DNA of 64,000 bases, taken from positions 14,621,313 to 14,685,312 of the forward strand of contig CM028909.1 in assembly GCA_016801845.1 (NCBI GenBank), in the 5' to 3' direction. The notes beneath the pieces were generated by a model. The model was not told the origin of the DNA and did no database searches. It saw only the letters and a list, made by a program, of their open reading frames with translations. The translations under genes were made by a program, and so were the position numbers. This DNA is from Polydactylus sextarius. Taxonomy: Eukaryota; Chordata; Actinopteri; Polynemidae. This document shows, one piece after another, positions 37,071-49,095 of this stretch; the first letter of the stretch is position 1, and the number at the start of each line of letters is the position of its first letter.

Positions 37071-37118
37071 TTTATGGTGACTACTCAACTCAATTTAAGT
37101 CTTAACAGTCACCATAAA
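37071..37118. repeat. Perfect 12-bp inverted repeat of TTTATGGTGACT
   Basis: TTTATGGTGACT (37071-37082) and its exact complement AGTCACCATAAA (37107-37118) are separated by 24 bp. Each arm carries a CDX-type TTTATGG site. Confidence 0.8.
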
Positions 37119-38397
37119 GTCAGCAGCAGCAGCTGGAGGAGATGAGACACAAGGTGTTACCTGCACTTGGCCTCTCATTCGCTTTGATAGTGAAAAAAAC
37201 TCTCTGCTGCTTTCCGGAAGGTTTTTCTCAATCTGGACACCAAGCTTTCAGCTTCACAAACCTTGCATGGTATAGACAGATAAAGCCTCCCTCATGCTTT
37301 GCCATTATTTAGTCTGATTATTAACAGAACGCGCCAGATGTTTGTTAACCTCATCTCAAACAGCCATTATTCATCCCAACATTCATTAAGAAAAGCTTCG
37401 CGTCCTCCCTGAAGAGATGAAGTTTCTTATTAAAGGGGATGAATCAAATACGACTAAGGCTTTAGAGAGTGCGCATGCTGTGAATGGGATTCGCAATCTT
37501 TCCTTAAAAGGTAAAGGGATACATCTGCAAACGCAGGTCTAGTGCTTTTTTCTTTTCTTTCTTTTTTTTTTTTTAATCGAATAAGTTGCAAAGTTTAAAT
37601 TAGACAAACTTTAGACAAGAGGTGATTCAATATGCCAGCGCTTTCTCTTCCCTCCTGCCGCCGCCAGTAAATGTTTCAAAGACATATGGGCTGAAAATCA
37701 AAGCATCATCAAAACATCAACGTTGTCGTACGTTTTGCCATTTCCCCTTGTTGAATTGTTCTGATTATTTGAAACAAACTGCATGTGGAAACGTTTTTCG
37801 ATATGAAAAGTGAGGAATTAAACGGAGCTCTGGGCGTCTCTTGTGGAATTTGAAAGGTTTATAACTTGTTAAAGGTAACAGCAGCAAAGTGGAGGAAAAA
37901 CAATAAAAGAAATATTTGGTAAATACGTGGACCACTTCACATTTCAGTCCACGCATGTTTGCGCCTCATTTTAATGTGCGTGCGTGTGTGCGAATGAAAA
38001 AGACTAAACCACTGGGTAAGTGGGCTTGTAGCAATAAAAAACAGAAATGATCGTGAGCCATCTTGTTTATTTGTGATTTTACATCAACAATGGCGGGGGA
38101 CACACAATTCCGTCTTTTCACAGGAGAAACACCAGGAAACGAGCATATTGTTAACATCAATATATAACAAGACGTACATAAAGATTATATTCAGTGCAAA
38201 ACAACTACGCTATATCACCAGCACATTAAAATAAAAATTCCCTTACTTTTAAAATCGTTGTAATTGTAGCAGGTATTATCATACACAGTAAATGTGCGTT
38301 ATAGGCAGTTTTAGTTGTTGGGGAAATAGCTTGCAATCAAATCAGAGCGATGCCATAAGTGTGGAATATAAATTCTGCAAAGGCAAGGCTCTGAGTG

Positions 38398-38405
38398 TAG
38401 GTAGT
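38398..38405 (-). promoter_or_regulatory. miR-196 8mer site downstream of hoxc8a
   Basis: The minus strand reads ACTACCTA, complementary to miR-196 bases 1-8 region, about 1 kb after the hoxc8a stop. Hoxc8 is an established miR-196 target in vertebrates. Confidence 0.6.
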
Positions 38406-38612
38406 GCCATGGTACAATCTCAAACTTGTTTGCTTGGCTTTGAGCTAATTGTCTTCCCAAGACTCACAAATTGTCTTCAACAAGTGTATATTGAATATTG
38501 GGTAAATGCTACATACATAACTTAATAATATAAGGTCGATATAGAACACTTTAAAATTAAAACCATATGAAATCTCTATATTCAGAAATCTCTATTGCAA
38601 TTTCCCCAGGTT

Positions 38613-38619
38613 TAGGTAG
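38613..38619 (-). promoter_or_regulatory. miR-196 7mer-A1 site downstream of hoxc8a
   Basis: The minus strand reads CTACCTA, a 6-base seed match plus the A opposite base 1, about 800 nt after the stop. It is the second site in the same presumed UTR. Confidence 0.45.
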
Positions 38620-39422
38620 CATCAAAGGATTTCAAACGATTGCATTTCCCTGGTAATCCTAGAAAAAGATGTCTGAGGAGCTAATGGCTATCTTTGTCTA
38701 GGCCATTCACATGAAAACGAGTAAAACAGTAACAGTAACAATTAGAATAATAAAACGTGTGGGTTATACACGGGCTGACAGCCAATGTAACTGCTGCGAT
38801 GATGTTTGAACACTTACTACTAAGTTATAGGCCTACATCTCACTTACGGTTTCGCAAAGGTTACTCTGAAATGATGTTGTTGTTGTTGTTGTGTTTTTTT
38901 GTTTTTATTTTTTTAAATGTAGGCTATAATCTATTTACAACACAGGTCGGCGTTGGTCATGTTTTGATCTTATTTGGCTATGCTTTTTGATACAGTTATT
39001 ATTATTAAAAGCAAAAAAAAAAAAAAAAAAAAAGATTTATTTATTTATTTTTTGTAAAAAATAGCTAAGCCATTTTCCATCTAACATGCGTTTTATTAAC
39101 CCCCTTCTTTCGCAAAAAAGGGCGACAGTTCTACCAAAGGAAGAAAAAACGGCTACAAGCGTGTGTAGCTTCTACAGAAAACAAAAAAAGACAAAAAAAA
39201 ATCCAACTGGTATTGCGGATCATGTTAGGATAATGGTGAGAAGGGTAAAATTTTTGTCTATTTATGACAGCAATATTGGTGGGATTCCTGTTCCCTCTTG
39301 ACAAAATGAAAGGGTGGTCATAAAGTTAACGCTCTCTGCCTCCTTGTGACTCTTCGTCTGTTTATGGGACCTCTCTTTTTTCTCTTTTTGTCAGCCATAT
39401 AACCATAAAAAGGACCATAAAA

Positions 39423-40169
39423 TCACTCCTTGGTCTCTTCTTTCTCTTCCGCTTCTTTCTCTTCTGCCTCTTCCCCTTCACCGTCCTCGTTGCCCTCTTC
39501 CTCGGCCTCGGCTTCAGCCTCTCCTCTCTGACCCGGAAACTTGTCTTTGTTGTTCTCTTTTTTCCACTTCATCCTCCTGTTTTGAAACCATATTTTCACC
39601 TGCCGCTCAGTGAGGCTCAGGGCGTGGGACACCTCGATCCTTCTCTTGCGGGTCAGGTAAGGGTTGAAGAGAAACTCTTTCTCCAATTCAAGAGTTTGGT
39701 AGCGACTGTAGGTTTGCCTTCCATTCCGTCTTCCTGGGGCTTGAATAAAATAAAGCCAGAGGTTAGCTGGACCGACCACGGTCCCCCATAAAAAACATTG
39801 AGAGATGACTTATAATTAATTCTGCATTTACTTTTATTCCACCCTCAGCATGGACACTAATCGTTCAGCACTTTAAATAGCGCTCACCCCTACCACTACA
39901 CAGTCACTCACTAGCGGGGCAAGCCTTCATTTTCAAGTGTAAATTGTGTACAACAGCGTTACCCCATTAACTGTAACAACACGATGCAACTGACATAATA
40001 TTACGTGTAGAATTTAAAATGAATATTCCTCTTAGTAATAATAATCATTTTCACTGACGTTTGTGCCATTCACAGTTTTTGTCTGCAGGAGCCTGATGCA
40101 ACTTTTACACCCACCTCACTGAAGAGTTACTGGGTGAGTGTGATCAGACAGTGTATCTCTCTCTCTATG

Positions 40170-40250
<81 letters not shown>

Positions 40251-40439
40251 CAAAAATGAGTATGGTTAAAAAATATGAATTCATATTTCTAGCCATTTAA
40301 ATTATGAAATAAGACACATATTCTATATTTAAACTACAAACATTTGTATGGTTTTCCTCACTAGCAACAGGGCCTATAAGAGCCTGATAAAGATTTTCAG
40401 ACACACACACATACACACACACACAGACACACACATACC

Positions 40440-40492
<53 letters not shown>

Positions 40493-41696
40493 TCAGAAGA
40501 GAGAGGGAAAAACAGAGGATCCACACATGAGTAAAAATAAGAAGAGAAAGAAAAGTATGAAACGACAGAGATGAGATAAAGCTTCACTGTAACAACAGAT
40601 GGGAACAGGCGAAAGATAAATCTCTGTGTGAGCAGATAGAAATGCAGCTTACACCTGTGTGGAGTTAATGTAGCCTGATAGCCTGAGCAGGGTGATCCAT
40701 GAATGGAAGAGGTAATATCTACAAAGCCCTTATGATTATGGTTGTATAAGCCTGAGCCACATTGGGCCTGTGGGTCACATTACCCCCAAACCCCTAAAAC
40801 CCAGATTCTGGATAATCGGGGTAACGGTGTCTTTTCAGCTCTCCCTCCTGTCACGCTGCATGCTTACTGGTGTGTGTGGTACCTTCATATTTTAAACTAT
40901 GACTTATTCATCTTTCTCTCCTAGTGAGTTTTGAGTTCGTGAAATATCTTATGTGAACGATAATTGACTTCAAAGAGATGGTGTCATGAGCTGTGATCAG
41001 CTATTCAGTGTGTTTTAAAAGCAACATTTCAGCCCTGTATAGACATGTGCTGCAGAGTTACAGCAGCCTGCAGTACAGGTTGTATGTGCCCCATCATGTT
41101 CCCTGACTTATTTCGTTTTATAGTTTAGACACACACTCATATACACTCAGGCATATTTAGCACACATGCATACAAACACACAGGCAGACGCACACTCACG
41201 CACACACGCGCCCGCACCGAGTAACACAGAAAGAATAGGAAATAATTGTATTATTCTGACCGTGGGGTCTCATCCAAGGAAACATAAGACTGGGAGAGGA
41301 GTTTTGATTTAAGTGGCCTTGTCCTTCTCCGGGGTTAGAGCTGCTCGACGATTTACAGTCTGGGTATTGCGCTAGGCTTGCGTCTTGCTGGGTACCATAA
41401 AGCGTTTGCCTCGGAAGAGCTTCATATCCATAAAATTTCGTTGCGTCTCCGTGGCAAGCCAAAGCGCAGGGGTTTTGCTGGTATCCGGGGTTGGAGATCC
41501 CAGTGGTCCCGTGGTGGAAAAAGTCCTGCACATGATGGGACGGGTGCTGAAAGCCCGGTGCAGCTGCTCCGGGTCCGTAAACCAGCGTGTGGCTGCGGGC
41601 AACGCTTTGTGGAAACCTGCAGTCGTAGTAAGTTGGCTCCAGTGACTCGCCGCCTTTGTACTTAGAAAAAAGAGGGTTAACAAAATAGGAGCTCAT
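39423..41696 (-). CDS. hoxc8a: Hoxc8a homeodomain transcription factor
   Basis: This is a nuclear patterning factor of the thoracic region. Exon 1 is 41696-41261 and exon 2 is 39739-39423, spliced in phase 1 (CACG|GTCAGA to TTCAAG|CCCCAG), giving 250 residues against 242 in mammals. The start MSSYFVNPLFSKYK and the hexapeptide in LMFPWMRPH (FPWM 139-142) are HOXC8 signatures. The homeodomain is at 149-208 (RRNGRQTYSRYQTLELEKEF LFNPYLTRKRR). The C-terminal tail (209-250) is strongly acidic and Glu-rich, slightly longer than in mammals, which explains most of the extra length. The intron is 1,521 bp and carries the AT/GT and CA microsatellites. The mRNA is a likely miR-196 target. Confidence 0.97.
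40173..40248. repeat. (AT)n(GT)n compound microsatellite in the hoxc8a intron
   Basis: An AT run of about 42 bp passes into a GT run of about 34 bp. Confidence 0.95.
40400..40489. repeat. (CA)n microsatellite in the hoxc8a intron
   Basis: CA-rich, interrupted in the left half and pure from about 40443. Confidence 0.95.
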
Positions 41697-42741
41697 GTTT
41701 AGTTATCATCAAGCAGACGGGCTCTCTCGCAGTTGAATATCTCCTTTAGGATGATGGCAGCCTTTTGTTTAGGGTCCCAACTCGCACAGCGCACACAGGC
41801 AGACAAACCGGAACTAGGAGAAACGCTGCCCCTTTGGACAATCTACGGCAGCTCACTCTCTCTGAGCCGTTCCTCTCATCGGATTTCTCTCGCAGTCGTG
41901 AGTGGGTTTTTTTCCCCAGGTTTTTTCGGATTCAAACCCGGCTCATGGCATGTGCTTTGGATGCGCGTTAGCTAAGGTTAAAGCTGGCTTGCTCGACCGG
42001 CACAGTCACAGACGCTGCCCTTTTCTTTCTTTTTCCTTTTTTTTTTAGCTTCCCACCCAACCACCCCCACCACAAGCGCTCCCCCTCCCCTCCACCTCCC
42101 CCCACCCCTTCATCTTTCTGCGACCGGTCAGACGTGGGCCCTACGTATATCCACCTTGAGAGGAGCTGCACTAATCATAACCAACAACCCAAGAGGCTTT
42201 AAATGTGATCAATGTTATATTTATCACAAAGAGCTTTGTTATAAGCTGATCCATGGAGTTGTGAAGCGGTTAAAATATAAAGACTATGAAGCATGATGCA
42301 TTCCCACTATCGTCTGGATTTATAGTTTAGCTTGTTGTCTTTGCATGGAGGTTATGGGGTGTATAAACCAGGACAGGATTCCGTCTTTATAAACGGATAA
42401 AACAGATTCGAGTTGTTGTGTGTCCTCTCAGGCCCTACTGAAGGTTATATACTAATTTCTAACAAATCTAGGTGACTTTTTGGGGGGGCTCAAGTGGATC
42501 AACATACCATTTTGGGAGTTTATGAAGACGAAAATGGGACATAAAACACAACTAATAATACTAAAATAAGCAAAAAGAAAAGTCTGAAGCTATGACACGC
42601 GGGCCGACAAGTGAAGTAATGCAAGACAAAACATCCTCCTCGGTGTAATCGAGTAAAGACCAGAGCGACTTGCACCACGCGCTGTAAAACACCGACACAC
42701 GCAAATATAAACACGACCTATGAATACTAGGTGCCACTTAC

Positions 42742-42812
42742 TGACCCCGTAAAACCGACAAGGATAAGCAGTAAATCTCCCACGTGGAGGAGTTCATAAA
42801 AATTTACATTGG
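42742..42812 (-). promoter_or_regulatory. E-box/CCAAT pair upstream of hoxc8a, with an adjacent donor-like site
   Basis: CACGTG (42781-42786) and ATTGG (42808-42812) flank TTCATAAA, 1.1 kb upstream of the start codon. Forty bases further along the minus strand is a consensus donor TCA|GTAAGT (last base 42742). The spacing is too tight for a normal TATA promoter, so a distal first exon is only a possibility. Confidence 0.35.
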
Positions 42813-45107
42813 ATGTTTAGCTACAATCAGCGCGCGCACTATTCCCAGCTCAATAGTTGTACGGTCTCTCTCTCCAAATATGCCAGTGTGGTTTTTGTGG
42901 GGTTACTGACGTTTTATACACATCATCGTAAAATATGAAAGGCGCACTGGGCGAATTTATAGACCTTTCACACTCTATAAATATGCAGATTGCCAATCAT
43001 TGTTGCACACTTCTTGGGACTTTAAACTGCTGGTGCAGACGTTACAATTGTCGATATTAAGGATACTAATGAGCAGGTAGCTCTTTTAAAAACAAACTGT
43101 GTAATGGCTATGAAGATATGAATACCATCATTACTATTTCAAAGCTGCTGTGTTGTTGTTATTTATGGTTTATTGTTGGGTGTATATTTATTGTATCAAT
43201 GTGATATTACTGATGCAATTGTTTACAATCTGACTGTTATTAAAACCATTTTTATGCATTTAAATGCAAATCCTGCCTCTTTATTAATAACTGTTTTTGT
43301 GTTCGTTTGTTTGTTTTTTGTTTCTGTTTTTTTTTTATTTATTTATTAATATTTTTTCGTTTTGGCAGAAAGGTATTTAAATTATGTTTTATTTTGAGTG
43401 TACACAGTGGAGAAATAAACCAAAAAAATTAAATTAAATTAAATTAAAAATATAGACACCTAAATCTCGGTCTAAATGTAGATATTTTGATTTTTTTTCA
43501 AGTAATATTTGTCTGTGCACGATTATATAATTTGTAACGACTACAAAACAAATGCCATAACAGCAACCATTAACTCATAAATCCAGTGCCATTCAGAGAT
43601 TTTATTTAACTTAACAAAAGCTACATTTAGTATATAAAAAACTGAAAACACGAAATAAAATATTCAACAAAATAAATAAACATGTAGTCACGCAGGCATC
43701 CTGTGCCCAACACAACAACCGCCTCGCTACATTCCGGTGTGTTGCTCTGTGGCCTATTACACAAAATGCGGTGGGTGACCATATCTGTCATTTTGTCATC
43801 GATAGGTTACTCTTCATTCTTCAGCCAAGCCACAGAGCTGTAAAAAAGCCCTTCAACATGCAGTCCCACGGCTCAAAACATGGACCAACAGCGTCATCTA
43901 GTGTCGAGATGTAACCCTAGACATGAATGAATCCACCAATCAGAAACAGCTGTGATGTGGACAGAGAGGGTCTCCCCGTTTGCCCATTTGTGCAAATCTT
44001 GTACGTTTCTTGACTATTTTTTAAAATAAAAGAGCTGTCTGCCACCACATCAGTAACTACATATATTCAAGCATCGTCTGTTTCACCACAGACAAGAAAT
44101 AATCACCGGTCTCTATCTTTTCCGGCCATGGCCTATACCTTATATCTCTATTATAAGAGATACTATTGCTCTGTAGCACTCATATTTATGAACAATAACT
44201 ATTGACGTTTTCCCATCTAATTGTAGGCTAATAGACCACTCATGTGATGAAGTGCAGGGGGCTGCGGCTGGCCCATCAGGCAAAAAAAAAGTCCCCTGAA
44301 CAGTGCGCATGACTCTCCTTTGAACGAGTCCAGCACCACCGTCCATTAAAACCATAAAGTAATTTAGCCCAGACGTCTAGCCAGTTAGTCGAGTTTGCTT
44401 TGTTCGTCTGCATTTGAGACAAACAGCCGTGCTCCAACAGGAGCTGTAAAACTGGCATTTTTGTCCGAGCCGAGCGGAAATGCGCTGGATTGGGCTTTGA
44501 AATTACTGCATCCTGTCCGTATTGTTTGCCACCACAAAAAGGCAATTTAGGCCTACCCCAGGAAACAAATGCGAGAGACATGGGAAACTGTCTCTCACTT
44601 AAAATTCACTCTCAGATGTTCTATTCGTCCATGGATGAAGCGAAAGTAGGAAAAAAAAAAAATACCAGCGATCAATAAACCTCTATGGAAAAGCTATTAA
44701 TTTAGGGGAAAAAAATTTAGTAGGATAGTAGTGGTTAATATAGGTTACGTTTTTTGGAACATGACAGCGGTATGGATATTTATTTATTTATTTATTTATT
44801 TTATTTACCTTTAACATTTATAGGCCATTGACCTATTAAATAAATGTCGTCCATACCCAACGCTTTGGTTTTTGTTCTTATAAAAATGTTTTATGCATTA
44901 CCTAAATTGAAAAACAACGTTTAACCAACATGGTTAAGGTACAGCAGCTTATCCATATTAGTAAAAGCGTAAACACAAGAGCTTTACTAATTATCCGCCG
45001 TAAAACTAGTTTCCGGAGAAATGTTCTTTTTTCTTATTACAATGAGCCAAATGCAGCTATTTATGTGATGATTTGATGCGTACACACACATCACATATAT
45101 TGTTTAC

Positions 45108-45265
45108 GCAAAGCCATAAATGTATTCTGTTGAGGCTGAAAAGGAGGCTAATTAAGAGTCCAATTTAAAGCGACTGTCGAGTAAAATGAAAACAATGCCT
45201 TGTTGCTAAAGTCTCAACTTTCGCTGACACCGTTAAAGTTTTCGTCTTCGCCATTATTTGGCATT
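45108..45265 (-). promoter_or_regulatory. Candidate hoxc8 early enhancer
   Basis: About 3.4 kb upstream of the hoxc8a start lies a dense block with AAGCCATAAATG (TTTATGGC on the minus strand), GGCTAATTAAGAG, AATTTAAAG and AACAATGCC. Mouse Hoxc8 has a short early enhancer about 3 kb upstream that depends on caudal and homeodomain-type elements. Position and motif types agree, but identity was not verified by alignment. Confidence 0.4.
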
Positions 45266-46206
45266 AGGGGAGCTCATTTCTTTTTAGGCCTTAACTGTAG
45301 CTGCAGGAATGCTCGCCGGCCAAAACATATTAGACGAAGAAATGCGGAGGCATAATTATTTAGAAAACATTCATCTGTTTGCAATATGTTGCATAATGAC
45401 TTGGTTACCCCTCCTTTTCTGCGGTTTCTTTTTTTCAAATTAATAAAATATTTGAGTTGATACAAAATGGGATTGTGTTTTGTTGGGGCCCTCTCTGCAG
45501 TCGTGTACTACTACTAATTGCTAAAAAGCGCTCGGTTGCGAAGATGATATCCACTTTTGAGTTACAATAAATACAGAATACAAGCACTTAAGTGATTATG
45601 TTTATATTTGCAGAGTTCTATATCTACACTCTATAATTAAACTCGTAGACTACAGTCCAAAAAAAAAGAGAAAGATGCACAAATACAGCAACAACTATCA
45701 CAAAAATACAAGACAGACAAATCCAATCGCAGATGTTTCTGTTTCTGTACAAAATACTGCACCTGCACAACAACTTACAAAGGAAATAAACATGAAAGAA
45801 AACATTCACATCATAAATTATGTTTTTTTTTCGTGAAATTCAAATGAATTCAAGTATTCTCTCTCTTCGGACAGTTTTAACGTATCCAAACCGTGCTTGT
45901 GTAATTTCTCTTACAAAAAACATAAAGGTAAAAGCCTAGTTTTGAAGTGAAAGCAGGATGTAATATCGCTTTTCTCTTTTTTCTTACTTTTTTTTCTTTC
46001 TTTAACATTGTGCACGAGGGGGAAAAAAACATAACATAAACAGCACCAAAACAGTCTCGAGGTTAAGGTTAATACAAAATTCAACCAAGTGATAAATATG
46101 AAGAGGAGGAAGGGGAAGAAGAGGGGGCATCATTGTGTGTTTTGGTACATCTGTGCTGTCCATGTGACTAGTGGTTATTATGGTTGTTTTCTGACTGCAG
46201 TCCACA

Positions 46207-48061
46207 TTATTGTTCTTTGCTGTCGCTCTTTTCTTTGTTCATTTTCTTCATCTTCATTCGCCGGTTCTGAAACCAGATTTTGACCTGCCTCTCGGTCAGA
46301 TTCAGGACCCTCGCGACCTCGTACCGGCGGTCTCTTGTAAGATACATATTGAACAAAAACTCCTTTTCCAGTTCGAGAGTCTGGTACTTTGTGTAAGGGC
46401 ATCGCTTCTTCCTTGTAGAGCGGGCATGTATCCAATTTGCCACAGGGTTATCTGCAAATGAAAACCATAATAATAATAACAATGATGAAGGCATGAATGG
46501 CAACAAGGAACAACACAGTGATTGTGTCAAAACTGAAACAAAAGACTACACCATATTAATATTAAACCTCTAGAAAACAATTCATATTAATTCTGTGAGC
46601 TATAATTAAAAAAACAAAAAAACAATAACAATGTAGAATTACACACAGGTTGATGTTTACCATTAAAGCTATGGTGATAGTAAACACAGTAAAGATTCTC
46701 AGCTTCAGACTATCCAAATCCTGCACTGATTTGCCTCCTTGTCCCTTTAACTTGTGAGTAACACCATCGTAAAATACTCAATGCGCGTATTCACTTTATT
46801 GGCCCATAAAATGGCCCGTAGTTCAAGCCGTTACAGGTCCGTGGTGAAAGTCCTCGAGTGGGCTATGTCCCTACATTCCTCAAGTTGGTTGCAAGGGTCA
46901 TGTGAATTTGCTTTTGGACCCAGAGAGGAAAATAAATATTCATATGCAACTATATACATATGATATTCCCATTGTAACGTGGATGGATAGTGTATTTTTT
47001 TAACCACTGGGGATCCAATAGAAGTAAAATGTGGCTCACATAAAAAACAGGACTGAAAGGCGGCTTATGAGGCTTGATGTGCCGTATGTGATGGCACAGG
47101 GTCAAAATATGGTCGTAAAAAACGCCATAAGACATTTACTGATGAATATTGATTCATCTGTCGGGTCTCCGTTGTTCACGTTTTTAAGCAAAGAAAAAAA
47201 TATCTTGCATGTTTTTCACATTATGCAACATCCTTCCAAATTCAACGTCTTCCTGTAGGTTTGAGTCCATGTTTACAACCCCGTCTGGTTTTATAGCCCC
47301 AATATTAGCCTAGTAGCGTTTGTCTTTTATAGTTCCTAAAGCTTTCCCCCCTCTAGCAGAGGCGATTCAGAGCCGAGCAGAAAAGGAGGAGGATGAAACA
47401 GCTTATAATTTCACTCTATGCGGGACGTTAAAATGCCTCTAAGCAAAAGTAGTTTTAACACAATCCAAAACCAAAACTCCCACCCGGCCGTGAAAGACTG
47501 TAGGAGCTTGAACTTACTCGGATCGAGCTCCGGCTTCTCGTCTTTATGTTTTCCTGAAGCCAGGAGCTCCGACTCGGGAGAAGGGATATTCTGCTGCGTC
47601 TTGTCTCGCATGTCAGTGGATGAGCAGTACAGATAATCCGTGTAGGTCCGTCCGCTGGAGCCGAGACACTCTCCGGCTCTGTGCTCCTGAAAGGCATCGG
47701 GCTTCAGCCCATAGTGCCTGCTGTTCCCCGGATAGCCGTGGAAAGGCACGGCGCCTGATATCGGTTCCAGCCATGACCGCATATACCTCGAGTCTGTGCC
47801 TAAATGAGGTTGGTGACTGTATGGATGGTAAACCACTGATGACTGGGAGTGTACAGGGGCCCAGGAGGTGGAGAAGACGGGTGGCTTGGGTGCGAAGCTG
47901 CAGGAAGGATAGTCAGCACACTCCGGTACTAGGGACGTCGGACGAGGGCCGGCTGGGTGCGAACCGGGCGCCGAAAACCGAGTTGCTGCAAGGACATCCT
48001 CGTTTTCATGGTTGATCAAGGAGTCCACATAATAATTACTTATGGGACCCGTGGTCGACAT
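46207..48061 (-). CDS. hoxc9a: Hoxc9a homeodomain transcription factor
   Basis: This is an Abd-B-class nuclear patterning factor. Exon 1 is 48061-47518 and exon 2 is 46451-46207. The junction is CCGA|GTAAGT to TTGCAG|ATAACC, also phase 1, giving 262 residues against 260 in mammals. The start MSTTGPISNYYVDSLI and the NPVANW motif (PBX-contact Trp at 188) are group 9 signatures. The homeodomain is at 194-253 (TRKKRCPYTKYQTLELEKEF LFNMYLTRDRR, ending MKMKKMN). The splice makes Asn182-Asn183 where mammals have Ser-Asn. The 1,066-bp intron contains several CATAAA/GTCGTAAA motifs (about 46790-46810, 47110-47135) that look like conserved posterior Hox/CDX sites. A poly-T and short repeats follow the stop. 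Confidence 0.97.
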
Positions 48062-48120
48062 GTCGAAGCTTCCCCGGCTCTTTTACATGCATCCGATTAT
48101 TATATGGAGTGTATGTGTAC

Positions 48121-48206
48121 TTTTTTATCTAGCCATAGAACAATCAAGGCAGGTAATTATTTCTCAGCGCTTCCCTGTCTGCTATTGGCTGCCCGAGTAA
48201 CACGTG
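48121..48206 (-). promoter_or_regulatory. hoxc9a promoter (E-box, CCAAT, TATA-like)
   Basis: CACGTG (48201-48206) and ATTGG (48184-48188) lie about 125-145 bp upstream of the start codon. A TATA-like GATAAAAAAG (about 48122-48131) lies between them and the ATG. Confidence 0.5.
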
Positions 48207-49008
48207 ATTATATTTACCCCCACAAAAATTGTACAGTGGATCAATGCGCCACTGATCCTTGGATCCTAATGCACATAAATCGGATTAAAGAATGTGCTCT
48301 TTTGCTCTTTTTTCGTGGACGTATTAGAGGTAACTTCAACAACCATGTGTTTTTTTTCGAAGAAAACATGCAGCTGTGGTGTTAACAGCGGATCTATCTC
48401 TCTCGTCGCAGAACAGACCTGCGCACATTACGTCTAAAAGCGAGCAAGGCACTATTTGATGGTGTAATCAATCTCTGTCTGGCAAAATCCACCGTAGCCC
48501 CGTGTTATTGCAAGGAATAGTATTACAGCTTTAAAGTGTTTATTGGATCGCTGACGAGTTTTATCTTTATCAAAGCAACAGCACATTTGATAAAGTGAAG
48601 GGTTTATAACTTCCCGCGTAATGCTGTTTATTTCTTCATAGAGAGAGAGAGAGAAGGAGAGCGAGTGTGAGTGAGAGGAGCTTTCATAGTAGCTACATAG
48701 ACTATATATAGATACAAGCGAGACCGGGAATCAAAATACGGGATGCAGGATACTACAACAATAAAGTTTGCACATTTTAACGAGGGCGCAACAGACCAAA
48801 CATTTCCTAAATGGGATCTACGGAGATAGGAGAGGAGGGGAATCGGATTCTTGACAAGCAGCCCACTACAGCAGGCTATATTCGGCTAGTGACCGTTCAT
48901 GATTTTATGCCCATCAATAAATTTTAACGAGGACCATTTGATTGTTCATAAACGTGTCGTTAATAAGACTGCATCCGAGTTCCTCGCTCGACATAAAACC
49001 AACCAGCA

Positions 49009-49016
49009 GTGTGTGT

Positions 49017-49095
<79 letters not shown>
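49009..49095. repeat. (GT)n microsatellite with a GC end
   Basis: About 70 bp of GT followed by GCGCGCGC and GTGTGTG. Confidence 0.95.

Larger units (their letters stand above)
34418..38066. other. Intergenic DNA between the leader exon and hoxc8a
   Basis: No coding gene and no group 7 homeobox is present. Microsatellites are (GA)n 34736-34772, (TA)n 35165-35216, (CA)n 35757-35786 and a poly-T near 37562-37575. The stretch 37000-37460 has mixed, conserved-looking sequence and contains the inverted repeat listed separately. Confidence 0.4.
38067..39422 (-). other. Presumed 3' UTR of hoxc8a
   Basis: It runs from the hoxc8a stop to a minus-strand AATAAA at about 38067, with a nearer poly-A signal near 39040. 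It holds two miR-196 seed sites. The first 110 nt carry repeated TTTATGG/CATAAA motifs. Confidence 0.5.
41697..46206. other. hoxc8a 5' flank and hoxc9a 3' flank
   Basis: No extra gene is recognised. The first 500 bp upstream of hoxc8a are GC-rich (probable 5' UTR/promoter), with a C-rich run at 42055-42110. Beyond it are the E-box/ATTGG pair at 42781, a TATAAATA/CCAAT group near 42970-43000, an ATTT-type tract at about 44780-44812 and the candidate early enhancer at 45108. The right end is presumed hoxc9a 3' UTR. Confidence 0.4.
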
